The notes beneath the pieces were generated by a model that did no database searches, was not told the DNA's origin, and was given only the letters and a program-made list of their open reading frames with translations. The position numbers were made by a program, and so were the translations under genes. 48,729 nucleotides of DNA from Bacteriovorax stolpii. GTDB lineage: Bacteria > Bdellovibrionota > Bacteriovoracia > Bacteriovoracales > Bacteriovoracaceae. This document shows, piece after piece, positions 1 through 7,480 of the stretch (its first letter is position 1; each line of letters begins with the position of its first letter). The DNA lies in assembly GCA_945860895.1 (NCBI GenBank), contig CAMASK010000014.1:1-48729 (forward strand), given 5' to 3'.

Positions 1-635
1 TATCTAGTATTGATTCTGTTTTAATTCCAGGAGGAGCCGATATTCATCCCAGGTTTTATCTTAAAGAAGTTAGCCCTGAATTACGTGAATATACTGAAAG
101 GAACATTGAGCTCGTAAAATTAACTGAAGAGGGGAAAAAGCGCGACCTGTTTGAATACACCCTCCTAAAGATTTTCTTGAATGGTGGTGATGTTTACCGG
201 AAGCTACCGCTTTTGGGAATTTGTCGCGGAATGCAGATGATGTCAGTGGCCGAGGGTCTGCCTCTTTATCTTGATATTAAAACCGAGCTTGGAATTCCTA
301 ATCGTCGGTATAAATTCGATCGCATTCACATCACAGAAAAAGATGGACTGATGGCTTCTCTTTATGGGGATAAAGAATTTAGTGGTCTTGAAATGCATCA
401 TCAGGGAATTCGAGTTGATTATTTTGAAGCCCATAAAAATGATTTTCCAAATGTAAGAGTATCTGCTTTTTCAAATGATGGAAAAATTGCTGAAGCAATT
501 GAGTACAAAGACTTTAACGCTTTGGGAGTTCAGTATCACCCCGAAAAATCTCTGCCTGAAACAACTTATCCTATCTATAAATGGTTCCTGACTAAAGCCT
601 GTGAATATAAGATTTCTTCAAAGGATCTCAAATGA
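1..635 (+). CDS. Class I glutamine amidotransferase / peptidase C26 (gamma-glutamyl hydrolase-like), 5' truncated
   Basis: The reading frame is open from the window edge (first full codon at 3) to the TGA at 633-635, so the start lies outside. The visible part has the features of the peptidase C26 group (PuuD-like gamma-glutamyl-GABA hydrolases): a PGGADIHP segment near the edge, the nucleophile in GICRGMQ (Cys codon about 222) and the His/Glu of the triad in YHPEKS (codons 537-545). This group hydrolyses gamma-glutamyl amide bonds in the cytoplasm. The stop overlaps the start of the next gene as ATGA, so the two are probably co-transcribed and translationally coupled. The substrate cannot be told from this sequence. 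An internal TTG at 177 is in frame but falls inside the conserved fold, so it is not the start. Confidence 0.88.
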   Translation, partial: SSIDSVLIPGGADIHPRFYLKEVSPELREYTERNIELVKLTEEGKKRDLFEYTLLKIFLNGGDVYRKLPLLGICRGMQMMSVAEGLPLYLDIKTELGIPNRRYKFDRIHITEKDGLMASLYGDKEFSGLEMHHQGIRVDYFEAHKNDFPNVRVSAFSNDGKIAEAIEYKDFNALGVQYHPEKSLPETTYPIYKWFLTKACEYKISSKDLK

Positions 636-1984
636 AAAAGATATTGTTGACCACTCTTCTAATGACCGGAGGAGCTTATGCAAATATGCATCTGGCCCCA
701 CCAGATTTTGATCACTCAAGTGGGCGAGCTGTTTTCGTAGACTTTAAAACAGCTGAATATAACATTACTTATGACATCGACAGAGAGCTAACTACTGTAA
801 AAACCCGGATTGTTTTTGAATCTTCTAATACTGGAAATCCGGTCTTCGATCTCATCCCTTATCCACAATCGATAAAAATTGATGGAAGAGTCTCAAAACA
901 ACAGGAAATTTCATTTCCTGGCGGCCTTTCAAGGCTTCGTCAGTTGAGTGCGGTAGTTTCACCTGGTACTCACATTCTTGAAATGGAAAATGAGATATAT
1001 GCTAACGTTTCTTTCAACAACGCATTTGGTGTAGTTTCAAGCGCTTTTTGGATTAGAGATTTAAAAGATAGAATGTTACTTGAGCAGTATATTCCTTCAA
1101 ATTTTGAATTTGATCAGTATCAAATGACTTTCAATGTGAAATTTAAAGGGGTCAATGAAGCTCGTCAGGATTTTTATACTAATGGAAAAGTCACAAAGAT
1201 CTCACCAGTGGATTATAAAATTGAATTCCCTGAATACTACACTGTCTCTTGTCCATATTTTCATCTAACTCCAAAAGGTTATATGAGAAGACTGGATTTC
1301 ACCTACCCATCAATTTCCGGTAAAGATATTCCTGTGACTGTTTATTCTCCATGGAAAAGTCGTACAAGAAAAATGAAACCGATAGCTATTCAGGTTTTAA
1401 AGGAACTTGAAGCCGATTATGGAGCTTGGGGACATCCATCTTTAGTTGCTTACGGAACAATGGTTGGTACAGGAGGGATGGAGCATTCGGGTGCCACTGC
1501 CACTTCATTAGGTGCTCTCGACCATGAAATGCTTCACTCTTATTTTGCTAAAGGTGTAATGCCGGCAAATGGAAATTCTGGATGGATTGATGAAGCCATC
1601 GCCAGCTGGAGAGATAAAGGTTATCAAAGAAATCCAAGTCCAGGATTTGGAGGCTCCAACCTTGGAGAACACTCAATCTATAAACGCAATACTGATGACC
1701 GAGCCTATTCATTAGGAGCTGCTTTCATGGCCTACCTGGATTACAGGTTACAAAATCTTGGTGGTCTTAAAGCATTTTTAAAAGGCTACTTTCAGACTTA
1801 TAAACATCAGGTTGTAACAACTCAACATCTAAAAAATAATATTGAATTTTTCAGTGGGATAAATTTAGATGAGGAATTCAATACTTATATTTGGGGATTC
1901 ACCACTACAGATACCGAGCGTCTGATTGAGAAAAATCCCAATCATGCCCCTTTAACTAAAGAGCAGTTGCAATCAATTATATAA
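632..1984 (+). CDS. Secreted M1-like (gluzincin) zinc metallopeptidase
   Basis: A 450-residue protein with a signal peptide (MKKILLTTLLMTGGAYA). The centre carries GGMEHSG (about 281-287) and then HEMLH at 298-302. Glu321 in WIDEAIASW follows after exactly 18 residues. HEXXH-X18-E with a W(L/I)xE context is the zinc site of M1-type peptidases: two His and one Glu bind zinc, and Glu299 is the catalytic base. The protein is shorter than full aminopeptidase N (about 870), with one beta-rich N-terminal region before the catalytic part, so it is a compact M1/M61-like member. It probably acts in the periplasm or outside the cell. It overlaps the amidotransferase by 4 nt, which suggests a joint role in peptide or amino-acid use, and is followed by a strong terminator. 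Substrate unknown. Confidence 0.8.
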   Translation: MKKILLTTLLMTGGAYANMHLAPPDFDHSSGRAVFVDFKTAEYNITYDIDRELTTVKTRIVFESSNTGNPVFDLIPYPQSIKIDGRVSKQQEISFPGGLSRLRQLSAVVSPGTHILEMENEIYANVSFNNAFGVVSSAFWIRDLKDRMLLEQYIPSNFEFDQYQMTFNVKFKGVNEARQDFYTNGKVTKISPVDYKIEFPEYYTVSCPYFHLTPKGYMRRLDFTYPSISGKDIPVTVYSPWKSRTRKMKPIAIQVLKELEADYGAWGHPSLVAYGTMVGTGGMEHSGATATSLGALDHEMLHSYFAKGVMPANGNSGWIDEAIASWRDKGYQRNPSPGFGGSNLGEHSIYKRNTDDRAYSLGAAFMAYLDYRLQNLGGLKAFLKGYFQTYKHQVVTTQHLKNNIEFFSGINLDEEFNTYIWGFTTTDTERLIEKNPNHAPLTKEQLQSII

Positions 1985-2031
1985 TCCGATCTTGGCGAAT
2001 GATGATCTTGCCAGGCTTGTGAATTCTAAGC

Positions 2032-2060
2032 AGGAGACCAGTATGGTCTCCTCTTTTTTT
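2032..2060 (+). terminator. Rho-independent terminator after the M1-like peptidase
   Basis: A perfect 9-bp stem (AGGAGACCA at 2032-2040 and TGGTCTCCT at 2044-2052) has a 3-nt loop and is followed by CTTTTTTT. It lies about 50 nt after the stop of the upstream gene and ends the amidotransferase-peptidase unit. Confidence 0.9.
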
Positions 2061-2173
2061 GTCAAGTGCATGAATTCATTGGCTCTTTACCACTGACCAG
2101 ACTCTATACACTCCCATGTGATATGTTCAGGGGACCCTGAAGATACTCCCCAAATACTGCATAATTGAAAAAT

Positions 2174-3688
2174 ATGCATAAAGCTCTATTGCTCCTCCTT
2201 TTTCTAGGTTCTCAATCACTTCTGGCCCAGGATTTGTCCCGCGATTTAGAGTTTATTGAAACCCAAAATACTCAGGGCAATGCCAGTAGTCTGCCGATTT
2301 ATATAAACGTTGAAGGCGAGCTGAATATCATAGGTCGTAATCCAGATTTAAAAATAAATTTTTCCCCTTTGGCCTACGCAACTTATAAAACTTCGAAGTT
2401 ACTTTATAATAATCCCGTTCAGCGCAGTACTTTCACTTTAAGCGAAGGCAAGGACGATAATGGCTGGATTGAAGTGAAGCGAAAGCGTTGGGAGTTGGGC
2501 GCTGGAATTGCAACGAATTTATTGTCTAATGTTATGAATATTGGACTTGTTCCTTTTAAAGGTGCTCGCCAAGTTATGATAAGGCATAAGAGATTAAAAA
2601 ATCAAAAAACTGATGGCCCAAAACTTCCAGATAATTTGGAAGAGGTGAGTCGTTGGAGTATCAATGATCGTGGCACTTTTCAGCGCTATGGCGGAGTCCA
2701 GATCAATGCAGGTTTAAGATATAGTATTATTAATATTGTGACTGTTGGTCTGGTGGTACAAAATCTTTTTAATGTGATGGTAGAGAAAATTTCAGAAAAC
2801 AAAGTAAAACTTACTGTCGCTGAAGAGCATCTTAACAAGCGTAGGATCCAATCCGGAACGACTGTGGCAAAGGCAAATCTTCATGTCTTCAATGGTAAAC
2901 GCTTAACACTAAACTTCGTACTCGAGCTGGACAACCCAGATCATCATAAGCTTTATAAACTTGCAATGCAGGGAAAACTCGACGCTCTTCAGGATAAACT
3001 TCCCAAAGAGTCTCAGGACATGCAATGGAGAGGTTCTGAGCGAATTGGCTATATCGGTATTCCGGGAATTGTAGGCAAACAACTAACTCGCTCCGAGTAT
3101 GAAATGGACTATGATGGGGAAGAAGATGTTCTGGATATAAAATCCAGAAAGAATTCTGGATGGTTTCTTCCACTAAGAAATCAGAATCGCCTCGTTTATC
3201 AGACAGACTCTGCAATAACATTATTCTGGTTTTCTGAAATGAATAAGACTGATGAGGAAGTTTTTAACAAAAGATTTTTAACTCCTGGACGTATAATGGG
3301 TGCAAGAGGATTTGATCTTAATCTTCCTAGTGGAACAAAAATGGGATCAACTCTTTCCCAGATGGGAATGAGCTTCACGAGAGATGAGCTGGAGAGTGTG
3401 ACGCTGGTTATGCTTGAGGAAATTCTGAACAATTTTAAACAGCGCTGTGAAGAAATGGATTTGTCATGTGGTAAGAGAAGGCACTTTAATAAAATCGCTA
3501 ATACCTTGAAAAGTTATGTAGATAAAAAATGGGAAGATATTCGCGACAAACTGGGTTTTTTGATGATTGATGAACCCGCTTTGATTCACTCTTATGTCAA
3601 AACCATTAAGTCTAAGAAAAAAGTCTATTTTAAATTTTTGAATGAAAAGTTTCAATCCATGGAAGGTGCGGCGCCAATTGAGATTTAA
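2174..3688 (+). CDS. Exported protein of unknown function (504 aa)
   Basis: I do not recognise a family. The protein starts with a clear signal peptide (MHKALLLLLFLGSQSLLAQ), so it is periplasmic or outer-membrane. An in-frame TTG at 2165 would add three residues. ATG 2174 is preferred because it directly opens the signal peptide, although neither start has a good Shine-Dalgarno site. After the signal there is a mixed hydrophilic sequence with a hydrophobic stretch (about residues 175-205, GLRYSIINIVTVGLVVQN) and lysine-rich segments near the end. The C-terminal part has two close Cys (about 425-435, in RCEEMDLSCGKRR) that could form a disulfide. It is a single gene between a terminator and the convergent ycaO, and is probably lineage-restricted. 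Confidence 0.75.
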   Translation: MHKALLLLLFLGSQSLLAQDLSRDLEFIETQNTQGNASSLPIYINVEGELNIIGRNPDLKINFSPLAYATYKTSKLLYNNPVQRSTFTLSEGKDDNGWIEVKRKRWELGAGIATNLLSNVMNIGLVPFKGARQVMIRHKRLKNQKTDGPKLPDNLEEVSRWSINDRGTFQRYGGVQINAGLRYSIINIVTVGLVVQNLFNVMVEKISENKVKLTVAEEHLNKRRIQSGTTVAKANLHVFNGKRLTLNFVLELDNPDHHKLYKLAMQGKLDALQDKLPKESQDMQWRGSERIGYIGIPGIVGKQLTRSEYEMDYDGEEDVLDIKSRKNSGWFLPLRNQNRLVYQTDSAITLFWFSEMNKTDEEVFNKRFLTPGRIMGARGFDLNLPSGTKMGSTLSQMGMSFTRDELESVTLVMLEEILNNFKQRCEEMDLSCGKRRHFNKIANTLKSYVDKKWEDIRDKLGFLMIDEPALIHSYVKTIKSKKKVYFKFLNEKFQSMEGAAPIEI

Positions 3689-3702
3689 TTTTCTGTCATG
3701 AC

Positions 3703-5454
3703 TTATTTCTTTGCCCAATTTCTTTTAGCTTTTTGAAGCTTTTGATAACTGGTGATGAGTTTTCCATGCATTTTAAAACCCTTTAAAGATAAATCGGATT
3801 CATGAAGGCCATCAAATTTTTCAAATGCGTGAATGATCTTCTGGGCTTTTTCAACAAGAGTTTTGCCATACATCCTTTCAACTGTTGGAAGAAAATCTTT
3901 TTCATTGCAATCATCATCCATTTCAATCTCAAGTAAGGTATTTAGACAAAGGTATAATGTTTTGCGCTCTTTTTTGAGTGGAGCAAAGTGCAGGCACCAA
4001 TCAGTTCCGGCCTTAGCAAGTTCATAGTTTTTTGCAGCAAAAGCGACCATGGTTTTAAATTCTCCGATTCGCAGATCTGCCCAAAGAGTTCCAGCATCTG
4101 GAATCACACCAATTGCATGGGAAACTAAAAGCATGTCATCAAAGCCCTTGTCTTCCATTTTGGTATAAAGCTCCATTAAATCCTCTGGACTTAATTCGTT
4201 TACAGAAACAATAGAGGCCCGAATATCATGGCCGCAATTGTTATTATCCCAGGCGAGATCCTCTGGTAGGTAAATCTCTGACATACTTGGAACATGGATT
4301 CTGCAACCGTATACATTGAGATGTTCAAAATCCATTATATAAACATCTTTTTCAATATTTTTGAAAATATCAATCAAGGCATCATATTCACTTTGAGTTG
4401 TATTATTTCCAAAGTTCCAGTCGCTAAATTCATGGTCTGGAGTTTCTTTGAAAAAATTCCAATGAATGAGACCATTTGAATCTATGAAGTGGGCTTCAAG
4501 ATTCAATTGATCGGCAACATCTTCGAGCTCAAAGGTTGGTGGAGAAAATACATTTAACTGATCTAAGCGACGACCTTGGAGTAGTTCTGTTAACGTTCTT
4601 TCAAGTGCCACTTGAAAGAACGGATGGGCGCCAAAAGAAGCGAATGCGGTTCCTTCACTAGGATTTAAAAGAGTCACATTGATTACTGGAAATTTTCCAC
4701 CAAGTGAAGCGTCCTTACAAATGATGGGATAACCATTGGCCTCAAGTTCAGCAATGGCTTCTATGACTTTTGGATAGCGATTTAAAACTTCAGCTGGAAT
4801 TGTTGGAAGTGAAATTCCTTCGGCAAGAATTTTATTTTTTATGGAACGCTCAAAAATTTCAGACAAAGCCTGCACTCTGGCTTCAGTTTTCGTATTTCCC
4901 GCTGACATACCGTTAGAAACATACATATTTCCCACGATATTCATTGGAATATAGTAAGTCTTGTTATCGGTCACATTAGTGTAAGGAAGGGCACAGATGC
5001 CTCGTTGAGCATTTCCTGAGTTCGTATCCACCAATTGAGAAGCTATGAGTTCGCGATTTGAATCATAAAAATCCCACAGACTTTCATTCATAAGTCCTTT
5101 AGGCATTTGATCATTTGTGAAAGGGAACCATTTTTCATTCGGATAGTGCACGAATTCAGAATTCGCAATTTCTTCTCCCAAATAAAAATCAGCAAAAAAA
5201 TAATTGCAATTTAATCGTTCAAAAAATTCACCAAGAGCAGAAGCCAGGGCAGCGTCTTTAGTTAAACCTTTTCCATTTGTAAAAAGATAAGGACAAAAAC
5301 GATCACGAATATGGACCGACCAAACATTGGGAACAGGATTAAGCCAGGAAGCTTCCTCTACATCAAATCCCAGATCGAGAAGCTTTACTTTTAATCCCGC
5401 AATCGTGTCCTCAAGGGCCGCGTCTTTTCCTAAAATCATCGTTTTTTGTGTCAT
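3703..5454 (-). CDS. ycaO: YcaO family protein (RimO-associated type)
   Basis: A 583-residue protein closely resembling E. coli YcaO (about 586 residues) over its whole length: GKDAALEDTIAGLKVKL at the N terminus, EASWLNPVPNVWSVHIRD, ALGEFFERLNCNYFFAD, YIPMNIVGNMYVSNGMSAGN and TELLQGR. The YcaO fold binds ATP; in thiopeptide and microcin systems it activates backbone amides. E. coli YcaO is instead linked to beta-methylthiolation of ribosomal protein S12 together with RimO. ATG 5454 is chosen because it matches the E. coli start and has AAGGA 7-8 nt upstream; an upstream in-frame extension to 5496 lacks this. No precursor peptide, cyclodehydratase partner or rimO is beside it, so a RiPP role is unlikely. 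It is convergent with the exported protein, with no hairpin between them. Confidence 0.93.
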   Translation of the reverse strand: MTQKTMILGKDAALEDTIAGLKVKLLDLGFDVEEASWLNPVPNVWSVHIRDRFCPYLFTNGKGLTKDAALASALGEFFERLNCNYFFADFYLGEEIANSEFVHYPNEKWFPFTNDQMPKGLMNESLWDFYDSNRELIASQLVDTNSGNAQRGICALPYTNVTDNKTYYIPMNIVGNMYVSNGMSAGNTKTEARVQALSEIFERSIKNKILAEGISLPTIPAEVLNRYPKVIEAIAELEANGYPIICKDASLGGKFPVINVTLLNPSEGTAFASFGAHPFFQVALERTLTELLQGRRLDQLNVFSPPTFELEDVADQLNLEAHFIDSNGLIHWNFFKETPDHEFSDWNFGNNTTQSEYDALIDIFKNIEKDVYIMDFEHLNVYGCRIHVPSMSEIYLPEDLAWDNNNCGHDIRASIVSVNELSPEDLMELYTKMEDKGFDDMLLVSHAIGVIPDAGTLWADLRIGEFKTMVAFAAKNYELAKAGTDWCLHFAPLKKERKTLYLCLNTLLEIEMDDDCNEKDFLPTVERMYGKTLVEKAQKIIHAFEKFDGLHESDLSLKGFKMHGKLITSYQKLQKAKRNWAKK

Positions 5455-5547
5455 AAAAGATTCCTTTTTAACTTTATACGGTGGGCTATATCTCATAACT
5501 ATTCTGGGACGACAAGATTTGCCCTGTTTTGCCTCTAGGAATGCGTA

Positions 5548-5576
5548 GTGACTGACTATATAATGTACTTAGTCAC
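5548..5576. promoter_or_regulatory. Inverted repeat flanking a TATAAT -10 box
   Basis: GTGACT (5548-5553) and AGTCAC (5571-5576) form an inverted repeat around TATAAT (5559-5564), about 38 nt upstream of the start of the small exported gene at 5602. The -10 match is perfect; the -35 region (TAGGAA, 17-nt spacing) is poor, which fits an activator- or repressor-controlled promoter. Function is inferred from position and symmetry only. Confidence 0.4.
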
Positions 5577-5601
5577 AAATATTTTTGAATCGGGTATCAT
5601 C

Positions 5602-6090
5602 ATGAAGAGCTTCATTCTCACTAATTTTTTTGTACTTTTTCTCTCATTTGAGGTCCTGGCGGCAAGTGAGGCGAGGAAGAGTTGCACCTTTACCCGTCAC
5701 CAGCATGTGGAGATTGAAGGGAGTGATTTTCCAAAAGCATTGAAAAATAAGATCTTAAACAATTTTAATCCGGATAAGCTTTATTTGCAGAAAGAAAATA
5801 AGGAAATGGGGATAAAAATTTGTGGAAGTTTGAGATCTTTCCATGATTTGAAAGATATTTCTGAGGGCAAAGCCCAGGAAGAGCATTTTTTAACCAAGCT
5901 GAATCTTGTTCCTGACAAGCAAGACCACTGGGTAATGACCACCGAAAGCTTCATGCGCAAAGGTGAAAAAGAAACTGTTCCCGTGACAGCGCCGATGTCA
6001 TTTATTTCACCTCAAAAAATAAAATTAATTAAAGACGCTGAAGTGGTGGATTGGGTAACGGCAAATCTTCTAAACCTCTCAGCAAAATAA
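5602..6090 (+). CDS. Small exported protein of unknown function (162 aa)
   Basis: No family recognised. ATG 5602 is selected because it opens a typical signal peptide (MKSFILTNFFVLFLSFEVLA). An in-frame GTG at 5548 would place 18 unrelated residues before it and would start inside the putative promoter. The mature part is hydrophilic and lysine-rich, with two Cys (KSCTFTR near the N terminus and KICGSL in the middle) that could form one disulfide. It lies divergent from ycaO and just upstream of the cox promoter, but has its own -10 element, so a role in respiration cannot be inferred from position alone. Confidence 0.7.
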   Translation: MKSFILTNFFVLFLSFEVLAASEARKSCTFTRHQHVEIEGSDFPKALKNKILNNFNPDKLYLQKENKEMGIKICGSLRSFHDLKDISEGKAQEEHFLTKLNLVPDKQDHWVMTTESFMRKGEKETVPVTAPMSFISPQKIKLIKDAEVVDWVTANLLNLSAK

Positions 6091-6101
6091 AAAGCATATA
6101 A

Positions 6102-6144
6102 CGCAACTCAATATAGTTGCGATTGCTCAATTCTTGGGTATAGA
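6102..6144 (+). promoter_or_regulatory. cox operon promoter with overlapping inverted repeat
   Basis: TTGCGA (6117-6122), a 16-nt spacer and TATAGA (6139-6144, continuing AT) look like a housekeeping promoter about 45 nt upstream of the first cox start codon. A perfect 7-bp inverted repeat, CGCAACT at 6102-6108 and AGTTGCG at 6115-6121, covers the -35 box. No T-run follows it, so it is more likely a protein-binding site than a terminator for the upstream gene. Confidence 0.5.
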
Positions 6145-6189
6145 ATACTACCAAATCATTTTAATTTTAAATTGTTCGGAGTCTTAACT

Positions 6190-6807
6190 ATGTCTTCACA
6201 CGCTCATGCACATCACGTTCAAGAAGAAAGGAATGATCCTCAGTTTGGAAAAGCTTCCATCGGTAAACTTGCGATGTGGATTTTCCTGGTTACTGATGCC
6301 ATGTCATTTTCGGGATTTCTTTTAGCTTATGCAGTTCTTCGTTCAACTATGAGCTGGCCTCATCCTTCAGATTACCTAGGGATTAACCTTTCTGGTTTTG
6401 CGACATTTATCCTGATTTGTAGTTCGGTTTCCATGGTAATGGCCATCGATGCTTGTAAAAACAAAGATCGTAAGGGAATGCTTAACTGGCTTCTTGCTAC
6501 AATCAGCGGAGGCGTGATCTTCCTTGGTATCCAGGCTTACGAGTACACCCATTTAGTTCATCAGGGCATGACGCTTTCAAGCTTTGCTCATGGAAATAAT
6601 TTATTTGCTTCGACTTTTTATATCGTCACGGGATTCCACGGTTTACACGTTTTGACTGGTGTAATTTATCTTTGCTGTGAATATCGTTTTGCTCTGCGTG
6701 GTGATTACGATCAAGGTGATTATAACCGACTTGAAATCCTTGGTCTCTTTTGGCACTTTGTGGATCTAGTTTGGATTCTCGTATTCACATTCATTTATTT
6801 ATTATGA
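6190..6807 (+). CDS. Cytochrome c oxidase subunit III-like protein
   Basis: A 205-residue, five-helix membrane protein of the COX3 family in the short bacterial form. Diagnostic parts are the helix with GFHGLHVLTGVIY and the C-terminal FWHFVDLVWILVFTF. A His-rich N terminus (SSHAHAHHVQ) precedes the first helix. COX3 supports stability and proton uptake of the subunit I catalytic core. The glutamate usual in the S-E-x-M stretch of the first of these helices is aspartate here (VTDAMSF). ATG 6190 has GGAG 8 nt upstream and is preferred over a TTG at 6172. It is the first gene of the cox operon, an unusual place since COX3 normally follows ctaD; a second COX3-like gene occupies that place here. 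Its stop overlaps the next start (ATGA). Confidence 0.88.
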   Translation: MSSHAHAHHVQEERNDPQFGKASIGKLAMWIFLVTDAMSFSGFLLAYAVLRSTMSWPHPSDYLGINLSGFATFILICSSVSMVMAIDACKNKDRKGMLNWLLATISGGVIFLGIQAYEYTHLVHQGMTLSSFAHGNNLFASTFYIVTGFHGLHVLTGVIYLCCEYRFALRGDYDQGDYNRLEILGLFWHFVDLVWILVFTFIYLL

Positions 6808-7013
6808 TTAAATTGTTAACTTCCTTTTTGTTTTTGGTTCCGATGACAGTTTGGGCTTGCCCAAATTGTCATCAGTCTGTTTCAGATTCCAATAAACCAC
6901 CTTACACTTTGATCATTCTTGGCGTTTTTATTTTGCTTACTTACATTCCTTTTTACATCCTTTTCTCTGCCGCTAAAACCTACGACCCAAAAAACGCCGA
7001 TGGAAACGAGTAA
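6804..7013 (+). CDS. Small membrane protein with CPNC motif (69 aa), cox operon
   Basis: Family unknown to me. The start overlaps the COX3 stop as ATGA, so translation is coupled. The sequence has an N-terminal hydrophobic signal or anchor (MIKLLTSFLFLVPMTVWA) followed at once by CPNCHQSV, a short polar stretch, and one clear transmembrane helix (about residues 36-55). CPNC right after the first membrane segment would place a CxxC pair on the periplasmic face, where CuA assembly and copper delivery occur, so a role as a small metallochaperone, thiol carrier or accessory subunit is possible. This is inference from position and motif. The end overlaps the next gene by 14 nt. Confidence 0.78.
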   Translation: MIKLLTSFLFLVPMTVWACPNCHQSVSDSNKPPYTLIILGVFILLTYIPFYILFSAAKTYDPKNADGNE

Positions 7014-7428
7014 TCTTCCTGCTATAAATGCAGTTTTTAATTTGCTGTCTACTTTATGCCTGTGTTTTGGTTACTATTTTATTAAGAAATCACCAAAAGA
7101 TGAGAAAAGGCATAAAATCTGCATGTTTTGTGCTTTGATTTTTTCTTCCATTTTTCTAGCAGGATATTTAACGTTTCATTACCATCATGGTTCAACAAAA
7201 TTCCCGGAGCTTGGTTGGATTAAGACATTTTATTTAGTTATTCTTATTCCTCATATCATATTGGCCGCTGTGATGGTTCCTATGATCGTAGTGACCTTTA
7301 TTTTTGCTCTGAAAGGGGACTTTCAGCGACATAAGAAAATTGCCCAATTCACGTTTCCTATTTGGATGTACGTGTCAGTTACCGGAGTCATCATTTATCT
7401 CATGATTTATCAGCTCTTTAAGGTTTGA
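7000..7428 (+). CDS. ctaM: DUF420 / CtaM-like cytochrome oxidase assembly membrane protein
   Basis: A 142-residue protein with four hydrophobic helices and the typical DUF420 layout: a PAINAVFNLLST start, FHYHHGSTKFP in the second loop, and conserved HIILAAVMVPMIV and HKKIAQFTFPIWMYVSVTGVIIY. In Firmicutes, CtaM of this family is needed to make active heme-a oxidase. The conserved membrane-facing histidines suggest heme or metal handling. ATG 7000 matches the family start and lies inside the end of the preceding gene (14-nt overlap), so it is translationally coupled without its own clear ribosome-binding site. It precedes ctaB, which fits a joint heme-a/oxidase assembly function. Confidence 0.85.
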   Translation: METSNLPAINAVFNLLSTLCLCFGYYFIKKSPKDEKRHKICMFCALIFSSIFLAGYLTFHYHHGSTKFPELGWIKTFYLVILIPHIILAAVMVPMIVVTFIFALKGDFQRHKKIAQFTFPIWMYVSVTGVIIYLMIYQLFKV

Positions 7429-7480
7429 AAGTGGTGTCAGTTATTGTAAGCTCATCCCACACAGCAAAGAGTTTAAAAAT

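Noticed and set aside
3703-5454. RiPP (thiazole/oxazole peptide) cluster around ycaO
   Set aside because: No precursor peptide, E1-like partner, dehydrogenase or transporter lies beside it, and the protein matches the RimO-linked E. coli type.
5548-5601. GTG 5548 as start of the small exported protein
   Set aside because: It would put 18 residues before a classical signal peptide and would start upstream of the apparent -10 box.
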